From Azoarcus_F sp036734105 (GTDB taxonomy: Bacteria; Pseudomonadota; Gammaproteobacteria; Burkholderiales; Rhodocyclaceae): DNA of 49,656 bases. Location: assembly GCA_036734105.1 (NCBI GenBank), contig DAIMZH010000021.1:1-49656 (forward strand), written 5' to 3'. This document shows positions 27,401-34,860 of the stretch, piece after piece (the stretch's first letter is position 1; the number at the start of each line of letters is the position of its first letter). The position numbers were made by a program, and so were the translations under genes. The notes beneath the pieces were generated by a model, which searched no databases, was not told the DNA's origin, and worked only from the letters and a program-made list of their open reading frames with translations.

Positions 27401-30400
27401 ACGCTGAACAACCAGGCGGGCACACTGACCGGCGGCACCTGGCGTGTGGCTGGTAACGGCTCGGAGATCGAGATACTTGGCGGAGCGGTTGTCACGAACA
27501 ATGCGGAGATCATCCTCGAAGGCGCAGGGTCCGTCTTCAACAGCCGCACAGATGTGCTCACCACCACTGCCCTGGAAGACAGCCTGACCACCAACCAGGG
27601 AATCCTGCGCATCCTGGGCAACCGCGACTACACGACCTCCAACGACCTGACCAACTCCGGTCTGTTGCAACTCGGCGGCGGCACCCTGGACGCCAGCAGC
27701 CTGAGCAATACCGACACCGGCACGCTGACTGGCTTTGGCACGGTCACTCCGCGCCCGGTAAACAGCGGTCAGATCGTCGCCACCGGCGGAACGCTGACCA
27801 TGACCGGCGGCATACAGGGCGGTAGCGGCACGGTGACCATCCAACCGGACGGCGCACTGGACCTCAGTGCGGCCACCCAGGCCAGCAGTGCCGACTTCCT
27901 GAATCATCAGGGTACGGCCCCGGACAGCCTCAATCTCGGCAACAACAACTTCGTCGTTTCCGTCGACTACACCAACGCAAACTTTGGTGTTGGTAACAGC
28001 TTCGACCGGCGCGCCAACGTAGTGGGTAGCGGCCAGATCGTCGGTGAGAACGCAGCCATGGGCGTCACCGGCGATGTAGTCCCTGCCGGGGCGAACACCG
28101 TGACCCTGGACCTGGGCAATGTACGTGGCGGGACGTCTGCCACGGTGAATTACCAGGTGGCCAATACCGGCACTGGTGCGGACATCCGCGGCGCGGTGCA
28201 GACCGCAGCCGGGACCGGAAGCGTTACCGATGCACGCCTCTCGGGCACCGGCGTCACCGCGCAGAACTTCGGACCCATCGAAGCGGCCCAGAGCAGCGGT
28301 GATCTGAGCGTCACCTTTGACGCCACCAGCGGCGGCTCTCTGGACGGCCAGACCATAGGCGTGGTCAGCAATTTCGACAACGTCGCAGGCCAGACCATCC
28401 AGATTACCGGTATGGCCACGTCGCTCGCGCAAGGCAGCGCCACGCCTGCAGGGTCTGTCGACCTTGGCAACTTCCGGGTTGGTCAGGACGGCCCGACCCA
28501 GAGCTTTGAAGTGGCCAACCTGACCAGCGGTGCCGGGGCAGAAAAGCTCGGTATTGGCGCGGCCAGCGCCAGCGGCAACTTTGCCGCCACCAACAACCTC
28601 GGAGCCGGCCTGATCGATGGCGGTGCGTCGCAAGCCAACGCCTTGTCTGCCGCGGTGAACAATGGCCAGGCCGGGGTGAATACGGGCTCACTGGACATTC
28701 AGTACGCCACCGACGGCACGCACATCGACGCTGGCTTTACCGCGCAAAACGTCAACAGTCAGAGCATCGCGCTGAGCGCGACGGGCTTCAACATGGCCCA
28801 GGGGAGCGCTTCACCTGATCCGGTGATTCTTGCCAATCAACGTGTTGGGGGCACGCAGAGCCAGACGCTGACCGTGAGCAACAGCGCGCCATCGGGTGCC
28901 TTCACCGAGGGGCTCAACGTGGCATTCGGGGCCAATACCGGCGAGGCCGTGAACAATGCCGGAACCATCGGACTTTTGGCTGGCGGCGGTAGTGACAGCA
29001 CTGCAATGAGTGTCGGCGTGGACGCCACTGCGGCGGGCGCGCGAACCGGCAGCGTGACGCTGAACTACGAGACTGACGGCACCGGAACCAGCGGCCTTGC
29101 GGCTGCAAGTGTGGGTAGCCAGACCATCAACGTCTCCGGCAACGTCTATCAGGTGGCCCAGGGCAACCTGAACACCACCAGCCTGAACTTCGGCGTGGTC
29201 CAGGTCGGCGAGAGCGTGAGCCAGAATCTGTCTATTTCCAATATTGCGGCAGGCCCCAATGGCTTCGTGGAAGACCTCAACGCCTCATTCGGGGCAGCTA
29301 CTGGAACGGGTTCCAACCTCATCAGCGGCAGCGGTTCGATCGCCGGGCTGCTGGCCGGGGGTTTGGACAATAGCAGCATGGTGGTCAGCGTCAATACCGC
29401 CAGTGCCGGGACCGTGAACGGCGCCATTGCGGTGGACTACTTCAGCGCCGGGGCCGTAGGTGGCGTGAGCAACGGCTTGGGCATTCTGGCCGTGGGTTCG
29501 CAGGACTTTGGTGTTCTCGGGTCCATCGAAGCTACCGCGACCGTGGTTGACCAGGCCGCGCCGGTGATCAATACCGGCCAGCCCATCGTGCTGGGTAACG
29601 TGAGGGAAGGGGCCGTGTCGCCCACGGCCTTTGTCAGCGTGACCAATGAGGCTACGGGTAATCTTCAGGCGGGGCTGAATGCCTCCATCACTGGCAATGC
29701 GCTGGTCACCGCCTTGGGCAGTTTCGACATGCTGCTTGCTGGCAATACTGACGCAAGCAGCCTCCAGGTGGGCATGAACACTCTCTCCGCCGGGGCCATT
29801 GACGGTACGGCCACCATCTCCTTTGTCTCGGATGCCGGCAACCACGGCGGCGGACAGTTGACTCAGGCTTCCCAGGACGTTCAGGTTCAGGGCGCGGTGT
29901 ACCGCCTGGCCAGCCCGGAGGTGGACACCACGCAGCCGGTGGTTCTGGTTGCCCGGGTGGGCGACGCAGCCCCCACGCAGGCCCTTAGCGTGACCAACCA
30001 GTCGCCGGACGCCTTTACCGAAGGGCTCAAGGCAGATGTCGGCACCGTGGATACCGGGTTCAGCGGAACAGGAAGCATCAGCAACCTGGTGGCCGGCGCT
30101 ACCGACGGCAGCAGTCTGAGCGTGGGCCTGGCGGATACCGGCACCTCCCAGAACATCAGCGGCAATGTGAGCCTGGACTTCAAGTCCACTGGCGCTGGCA
30201 CCACCGGGGTCGCAGACTTTGCTTTAGGCAGTGAAGCCATTCAGTTAGAGGGTCGAGTTTACCAGCAAGCCGCAGCCCAGGTAGATACCCCCAGCGTGGA
30301 CTTCGGCATCGTCCATGTGGGTCAACTGGTTAGCGATAAGACCGTCACCGTAACCAACTCAGCTCAGGCTGCAGCCTTGAACGACACCCTCGCCGCTGGG

Positions 30401-31132
30401 TTTGCCAATCTTCCAGCCGGGCCATTCGACGGCAGTGGCAGCGTGAGTGGGCTAGGCGCGGCGCAGTCGGATGCAACCGGTCTGGCGGTCAGCCTCGACA
30501 CCAGTACTGCCGGCATCTTCAACTACAAGGGTCAGTACGTGCAGTTCATGAGTCAGAACCCGGACATGGCCGACCTCGACCTCGGTATACATGGGCTGAG
30601 CTTAGTGGCTCAGGTCAATAACTACGCCAACCCCTTGTTTGATCTGGGAAGTGGTTCCGCAAGCCTGTCGGCAATCGGACTCGACTTTCTGCTCGACTTT
30701 GGCACGCTTTACGACGACCAGGGTCAGCAACTGGCGACGCTGGGGTTTGTGAACCAGGTCAGTGGTCCGGCAGACCTGCTGCGGGGTGATGGTGGCAACA
30801 GTTTCAGTCTCAACGAATTCACCCTTGGTGGCTTCGATATCTTTGATACCTTCAATAACCTTGGAGCTGGGCAGTCGCTTGCCAATCTGACGGTCGCCTT
30901 TGATCCGTTTGGGCGTGGCACAGGCAGTGTGCTGGAAACACTTTCAATCACCACCTTCGGTTTCAATGCCAGCGGATTCGAGCAAGAGTTCAATATCAGT
31001 CTTGCCATGCGCGCGCAGATACTTGAGCGTGGAGCCCAGGCGGTCAGTGAGCCGTCGGTTTTGCTGCTTGTGCTGCTGGGCCTTGGCGGGCTCTACGGCT
31101 TTCGTTCCCGTCGGGTGCACAGGCGCTGGTAA
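24440..31132 (+). CDS. Giant secreted repeat protein with PEP-CTERM sorting signal
   Basis: A 2230-residue extracellular protein. The ATG at 24440 follows GGAGGAGG; the frame is open from 24374, but only the later start gives a clean signal peptide (about residues 1-31, cleavage after AMA). Residues about 32-1200 are Gly/Ser/Thr/Asn-rich beta-solenoid repeats with DITI-NG, NNGTI and GSGS motifs. They include a 183-residue unit repeated nearly identically. Residues about 1215-2060 form roughly seven repeats of about 105 residues, each opening like LGNVRVG-x-TVSN, the choice-of-anchor-D/ASH type. The C-terminus, SEPSVLLLVLLGLGGLYGF then RSRR, is a PEP-CTERM signal with SEP in place of PEP, implying exosortase processing. 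The likely role is adhesion, biofilm or floc formation. No exosortase gene is in the window. It converges with the unknown operon 14 bases downstream. Confidence 0.9.
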   Translation: MPHHARTHLFHPDRRLIHLVIVAALAVPTLPAMAQTATWQGGTGNWNDTGQWDTGSVPGSTNNVLIDGGKTGTDSVANVNVNSAAGNLTVDVGDTVNIDNSISLTIHGASILNDGSVAINSTGGTTTLFTQGGTVLSGSGSVSMSNQLNNRIIGSTGSTLTQAVDHSISGSGSIGGNLIGLDNAGVVEAAGSAGLTLNLRTAVDVTRRNTGVFRATDGSTLSITQSEIDNNTGTIEALAGGEVSITGSSTRILGGTLTGEGGFNLGSGATLVDVDSDADITITNGNAGHIENSITNNGTITVNSTGSTTSLSIGGDTTLSGSGSVEMSNGSNNRIFGNLASTLTQAAGHSISGSGSIGSNFIGLDNAGLIEAVGSEGLTLNLRIAGDVTRRNTGILRATDGSTLSITHAEIDNSAGSIEAQAGGAVSITGSNTRIVGGTLTGEGGFNLGSSATLVDVDSDADITIANGNTGHIENSITNNGTITVDSTGGTTSLSIRGDTTLSGSGSVEMSNGPNNRIFGNSASTLTQEAGHSISGSGSIGSNFIGLDNAGLIEAVGSEGLTLNLRPNDDVTRRNTGTLRATDGSTLTISSGVFENAFGATSGTIEAAAGGIVEIVSGRIEGGNLTGAGAFALRGNATLADLVTDADITIANGQTGQLAGTIVNDGTLALESAGSTTTLLIAGDTTLGGSGTLTMSNQPNNSIYGSPGGTVLTHGADHTIRGASGNFGLSGNLVLNNLGTIEADGSSGLNMSLRGGETHINSGMMRALSGSRLTLRNTFDNDGGLIEAQDNALVEMVTSARIEGGTLNTAGTGVIQLRNSATIDGVTNLGRVEVANGQTGRIAGNITNNGEIVIDAGASGTSLLVDGDTTLGGTGTLVMADTTSSRLYASGSPSLLTNAAGHVIRGGGSIGDIGGNAMGLRNEGLIEADGNTALTIRPNGALNPSVNTGILRASGDGGMVLAGAEFDNQGVVEAVDGSSVIYTSGATTLNNQAGTLTGGTWRVAGNGSEIEILGGAVVTNNAEIILEGAGSVFNSRTDVLTTTALEDSLTTNQGILRILGNRDYTTSNDLTNSGLLQLGGGTLDASSLSNTDTGTLTGFGTVTPRPVNSGQIVATGGTLTMTGGIQGGSGTVTIQPDGALDLSAATQASSADFLNHQGTAPDSLNLGNNNFVVSVDYTNANFGVGNSFDRRANVVGSGQIVGENAAMGVTGDVVPAGANTVTLDLGNVRGGTSATVNYQVANTGTGADIRGAVQTAAGTGSVTDARLSGTGVTAQNFGPIEAAQSSGDLSVTFDATSGGSLDGQTIGVVSNFDNVAGQTIQITGMATSLAQGSATPAGSVDLGNFRVGQDGPTQSFEVANLTSGAGAEKLGIGAASASGNFAATNNLGAGLIDGGASQANALSAAVNNGQAGVNTGSLDIQYATDGTHIDAGFTAQNVNSQSIALSATGFNMAQGSASPDPVILANQRVGGTQSQTLTVSNSAPSGAFTEGLNVAFGANTGEAVNNAGTIGLLAGGGSDSTAMSVGVDATAAGARTGSVTLNYETDGTGTSGLAAASVGSQTINVSGNVYQVAQGNLNTTSLNFGVVQVGESVSQNLSISNIAAGPNGFVEDLNASFGAATGTGSNLISGSGSIAGLLAGGLDNSSMVVSVNTASAGTVNGAIAVDYFSAGAVGGVSNGLGILAVGSQDFGVLGSIEATATVVDQAAPVINTGQPIVLGNVREGAVSPTAFVSVTNEATGNLQAGLNASITGNALVTALGSFDMLLAGNTDASSLQVGMNTLSAGAIDGTATISFVSDAGNHGGGQLTQASQDVQVQGAVYRLASPEVDTTQPVVLVARVGDAAPTQALSVTNQSPDAFTEGLKADVGTVDTGFSGTGSISNLVAGATDGSSLSVGLADTGTSQNISGNVSLDFKSTGAGTTGVADFALGSEAIQLEGRVYQQAAAQVDTPSVDFGIVHVGQLVSDKTVTVTNSAQAAALNDTLAAGFANLPAGPFDGSGSVSGLGAAQSDATGLAVSLDTSTAGIFNYKGQYVQFMSQNPDMADLDLGIHGLSLVAQVNNYANPLFDLGSGSASLSAIGLDFLLDFGTLYDDQGQQLATLGFVNQVSGPADLLRGDGGNSFSLNEFTLGGFDIFDTFNNLGAGQSLANLTVAFDPFGRGTGSVLETLSITTFGFNASGFEQEFNISLAMRAQILERGAQAVSEPSVLLLVLLGLGGLYGFRSRRVHRRW
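24884..26150 (+). repeat. Tandem 549-bp repeats within the PEP-CTERM gene
   Basis: Units begin at about 24884, 25434 and 25983, a period of 549 bases (183 codons). The last fades out after about 26150. Stretches of over 80 bases are identical between the second and third units, for example around 25500-25590 and 26040-26130. Such identity points to recent duplication or gene conversion and predicts length variation between strains. Confidence 0.8.
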
Positions 31133-31146
31133 TGCGGTAGTGGTGG

Positions 31147-34100
31147 CTAAACCATTACCGCGTGGGCCGAGATCAGGCGCAAGTTGTCCAGGGGTTCGTC
31201 ATCCGGGCAGGCCGGATCGAAGCATTCGAACTCCCGGATGACCAGTCGCCTGCGCCAGTGGCCGGAGAGGTATTCGAAGTCCGTGACCCGGAGCTCTCCG
31301 CTCCAGTGGTATCGCCATGCTTCGAGCCTCGACGGCGTCAGGCGTACTGGCTCGCCAAGCGGTCGCCACGAGGCAGCATCCCAGGGCAAGGCACGCTCCA
31401 TGTATTCGATGTGCGCCTGGACCACGCTCGTGCTGTCGTCTGACTGACGGTAGCTGTGGCCATGCATGCCCAGATGCCAGGTGGCGCGGCCAGTTTGCTT
31501 GACCGTAACGGTGCGACCCGGCGCCAGGGGTACGAAGTCAGCATGAACGATACGTGACAGCTTGCACCCCTCTATCGCGTGTGCCTGGTAGCGCGCCAGC
31601 GCCAGCCGCAGCAATGGCATGAATGCGCGTTGCGACAGGAATTCGATGTCGGAAAACGGCAGGCCATGTTCCTCGCTGAATCCGACGTCGACCAGGACAA
31701 GGCCGACCGAACCCTGGTCCAGGGTCCAGTTGTCGATCCGTTGCGCGCCGCCCCAGACATGTTCCAATCGCAGCCGGCCCGGCAATGGCGCAGAATCCCT
31801 GATCGGATTCATGCCCCAGGATGACACCTGCGAGTGCAGGCTATCGGGCGTACCCGCAGTCGCCAGGACCACGGCAAGCTGCTCACCCTTGCCAGACGAG
31901 AACCAGCCGCGGTTCAGATATATGCGCAAGCCATCGCCGATCTGTTCCGTGCGACGCTCGATGCCCGGGGTCTTGCGGTCGAGCACAGTGTCCTTGCGCC
32001 CAAACGTGGGGATGACGTAGGCCACATCAACCGACGCAGGCGCTGCGGTGCTGGGTACATGCAGGGTTATGGGACGCGAACTGCGGGTGAGCTTGTCGGG
32101 CTCACTTGTGAGTGATGCCGGGTAGAACTCGACGAAGCGCGAGAGGCCAACCGCCTGGTAGGTGACTTCGCGGTGTCGGGTATCGCCAAAGTCATGAGAA
32201 AGCGGAGCCCGCTCCGATTTTCCGGGTTCACCCGGATCGAGTGGTTTTCCACCTTCGCTGGCAATGCGCACCCCACCTGCATGCAGCTCGCTGCGGGTGG
32301 TGCGCCAGGCGTCTTCCTGCGGGTTGTCCACCGGGTCCTCCCAGCTTGCATAGACGTCGATGCGGCCGGTGCTCGGACGGTCGAATTCAAGGGCGTCGTC
32401 GGCCAGCGTCGCTGAGCTGGAGTTCGGCGGCCTTGGCAGGATCAGGGGGCGAACAAACTGCGGGCTGGTCAGTGGGCGCTGTGTGGCATGGATAATTCTC
32501 ACGCTTCGGAACGGTGCTAGCAAGGGGGCTTCACCGCGTGCGGCGGCAACGCTCAATGACTGCATTAACCCAGCCGTCTGTTGTGTGGCCCGATTGTGGC
32601 CCTGTTGCCACTCAGCATGCGCGAATGCACTCACCAACAACTCGTCAGACGACAGTAGCGCCGCTATCCGGACGGTCTGCACCCGACCTTTCGGGACTTC
32701 CAGCACCACCTGTCTGCCGCTTACATGCGCCCGCAAACCATGCTCGCCGGTTCGCACCACAAGGCCGCAGGAGCGCGCGAACTCCGAACCCTTTGCACTG
32801 GGTGGCAAATCGTCAAAGGCCGGCATGGGGAGCGAGCCGGCACCATCGGGAAGCATCAGAATTGCCTGCTTGACCATCGGGTCAGCCAGGTAGGGTGTGT
32901 ATAGCTGCCTGTCGGCCAGCGGCTCGCGCAGTGTCAGCGGTGAGCCGTCTTCCTGCTCATCGTGCGCCGATTCAAAGGCCAGCCTGCCACGGTGGGTGTC
33001 GATCAAGCGCCAGGAGTCGCCCGCGTTCATGTGATCGAAGAGGCCGTGCTTCTCGGCGATTCTCAACGGAACCTCTGGTGGCAGCACATGCACCCTGAAT
33101 TCGCGGGTCCGGTAACGTGGCGACTCCGCGTCACGCAAAACGATGATGTCGCCGGCCTCACCCGCGCCACGCGGATCAGCCCGCAGAATGGCCGGGGGCT
33201 TGGCGCTTTCCACCCGCAGATAGCAGACCGGTCGGGTGACGAGATACTGCATTGCCAGTGCAGGCTCCAGCGCATCGGCTTCGGCAGTTGACAAACTGTT
33301 TCCGGCCAGGTCGACAGCGCGCGCACGAAACTGGTAACAGCGTCCAAAGCGTTGCGGCTCGAGGCTGCCGGGCGGCACCTGCATTTGCGTGCTCAGCGCA
33401 GGCATGTCATCTGACGCACATTGACTGGAGGCGTCCGGGCCGCTGCCAGACGAATGGTCTGGACGGGGTACGACCAGGCTCCAGCCATCCCACTCGAACA
33501 AATCCTCGGTTGCTCGCAGCGTGGATTGTTCTGCGTGGTGGTCCATGTGCGCGGTGGGCTCGATCACGCCTTCGTCCTCCACCCACGATTGCCCGCTCGG
33601 CCATGTCCATGAGTCGGCCCGGTAACGCAATTGCCGACGGCACAGTGAGCGCCACTGGCGGGACGCCATGTCACGCACGTCGATTCTGCACCCGCGCGTG
33701 AGTTGATCCGCGTACAGGGGTTCGTCGCCATGCGGACAGTCAAGCACGCCAGCGCGCATCTGGCCCTGGCGCCGGTTCAGACGCTTTTCCAGTTGCGCTT
33801 GCGTGTGGATTGCGTTTTCGATCGAACGCGGCGTGTCTGCGTGAGCGACGCGCATGCCGCCTTGCAACAGCGCTGGCAGCGTTGCGGTGTCGCCGAGTAC
33901 CTTGCCAGCGTGCTGGCTGAGGGTGAACACCGCGTGCTCCAGCTTTTCCTGAATGATCGTCGTCCGCTCGCCGCCGAGCGCCTGAAACCCGCTTCGGCCT
34001 GAGCCGTCGCGATGAGCGGGGGTGAACACCCGGAACGTGTCGGTGGCGGCAGTGGCGTATTCGACTGCCGTCCATTGACAGTAGTGGTTTGTTGCAGCCA

Positions 34101-34860
34101 GCGTCGCACCCACCGGCACCACCCGCACACGCAGATCATTGCGTGCTTCATCAATTCCGAGTGCCTCAAGAGGGAGCTCGATGTCCAGAACCAGCCCGAG
34201 CCTGCGCAGAAGCAGTGGGTGTGTGCCGAGGGCGGACACAATACGGTGAAATTCGGTGCAGTCGTCATCTGCAGGGCTGCTCTTGCGGCTGGCGGCTTTT
34301 TCGCTACGCCGATGAAACCTGGCAAAGCGGGCCAGCGGGCTGTCGCCATGCTGCATCACGGATGGACTGGCGGCGAAAGCGGCAAGTGAGGGTGGCTCGG
34401 GCTGCACGCCGAGTTCAAACGCCAGTGCATTCAGGTATGCGTCGCGAATGGCATCGACAACACCACGAGCCGGGTAAGACTGAATTGAAAACATCTTGGG
34501 CATCTCGTCCGGTGCGTCGAATGTCCTCACTGGTGTCGATGCATCAAAAATGCTGCGCCAGGCGGCGCTGTCCGGCAGGTCTTCGTCATCCGCAAAGGGG
34601 AGGGCGACGGTGGTTTGTTCGGAAACCCGTTCACCGTCGCTCATCTGCACCATCAAGGCCAATCCCTTGTCTGCACGTGCGCGCAGCGTCGCTGGCCAGT
34701 CGATGAAGTCGGGAAACGACGATAGCGTCGACACCTCACCTTGTGGCACAGCCAGGCGTGGCGTGAGAAACACGCTGAGTCGTGCTAACCATTGCCCTTC
34801 ACGCAGGCGTACACCTGCTGGCAGCGTGGTCCAGAGCAATGTCGTTGATGGCATGGTCAT
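31147..34860 (-). CDS. Large uncharacterised protein (1237 aa), second gene of the unknown operon
   Basis: I do not recognise this 1237-residue protein. The ATG at 34860 overlaps the upstream stop by four bases (ATGA), so translation is coupled. The frame extends 12 codons further but into the upstream gene. It has no signal peptide and no membrane helix. The N-terminus reads LLWTTLPAGVRLREGQWLARLSVFLTPRL, then SSFPDFIDWPATL. The middle contains YQFRARAVDLAGNSLST, the style of an Ig/fibronectin-like strand pair, and EVPLRIAEKHGLFD. The C-terminus has WHLGMHGHSYRQSDD and ends in a Cys-containing acidic tail ECFDPACPDDEPLDNL. It looks like a multi-domain beta-sandwich protein. I have the impression that similar long proteins occur as hypothetical proteins elsewhere, usually paired with a partner like the gene upstream, but I cannot verify that here. 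It ends in TAG. Confidence 0.85.
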   Translation of the reverse strand: MTMPSTTLLWTTLPAGVRLREGQWLARLSVFLTPRLAVPQGEVSTLSSFPDFIDWPATLRARADKGLALMVQMSDGERVSEQTTVALPFADDEDLPDSAAWRSIFDASTPVRTFDAPDEMPKMFSIQSYPARGVVDAIRDAYLNALAFELGVQPEPPSLAAFAASPSVMQHGDSPLARFARFHRRSEKAASRKSSPADDDCTEFHRIVSALGTHPLLLRRLGLVLDIELPLEALGIDEARNDLRVRVVPVGATLAATNHYCQWTAVEYATAATDTFRVFTPAHRDGSGRSGFQALGGERTTIIQEKLEHAVFTLSQHAGKVLGDTATLPALLQGGMRVAHADTPRSIENAIHTQAQLEKRLNRRQGQMRAGVLDCPHGDEPLYADQLTRGCRIDVRDMASRQWRSLCRRQLRYRADSWTWPSGQSWVEDEGVIEPTAHMDHHAEQSTLRATEDLFEWDGWSLVVPRPDHSSGSGPDASSQCASDDMPALSTQMQVPPGSLEPQRFGRCYQFRARAVDLAGNSLSTAEADALEPALAMQYLVTRPVCYLRVESAKPPAILRADPRGAGEAGDIIVLRDAESPRYRTREFRVHVLPPEVPLRIAEKHGLFDHMNAGDSWRLIDTHRGRLAFESAHDEQEDGSPLTLREPLADRQLYTPYLADPMVKQAILMLPDGAGSLPMPAFDDLPPSAKGSEFARSCGLVVRTGEHGLRAHVSGRQVVLEVPKGRVQTVRIAALLSSDELLVSAFAHAEWQQGHNRATQQTAGLMQSLSVAAARGEAPLLAPFRSVRIIHATQRPLTSPQFVRPLILPRPPNSSSATLADDALEFDRPSTGRIDVYASWEDPVDNPQEDAWRTTRSELHAGGVRIASEGGKPLDPGEPGKSERAPLSHDFGDTRHREVTYQAVGLSRFVEFYPASLTSEPDKLTRSSRPITLHVPSTAAPASVDVAYVIPTFGRKDTVLDRKTPGIERRTEQIGDGLRIYLNRGWFSSGKGEQLAVVLATAGTPDSLHSQVSSWGMNPIRDSAPLPGRLRLEHVWGGAQRIDNWTLDQGSVGLVLVDVGFSEEHGLPFSDIEFLSQRAFMPLLRLALARYQAHAIEGCKLSRIVHADFVPLAPGRTVTVKQTGRATWHLGMHGHSYRQSDDSTSVVQAHIEYMERALPWDAASWRPLGEPVRLTPSRLEAWRYHWSGELRVTDFEYLSGHWRRRLVIREFECFDPACPDDEPLDNLRLISAHAVMV

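Noticed and set aside
27389..28633. A 414-codon open frame on the minus strand
   Set aside because: It is antisense to the repeat protein gene; low-complexity Gly/Thr/Ser coding leaves the complement open.
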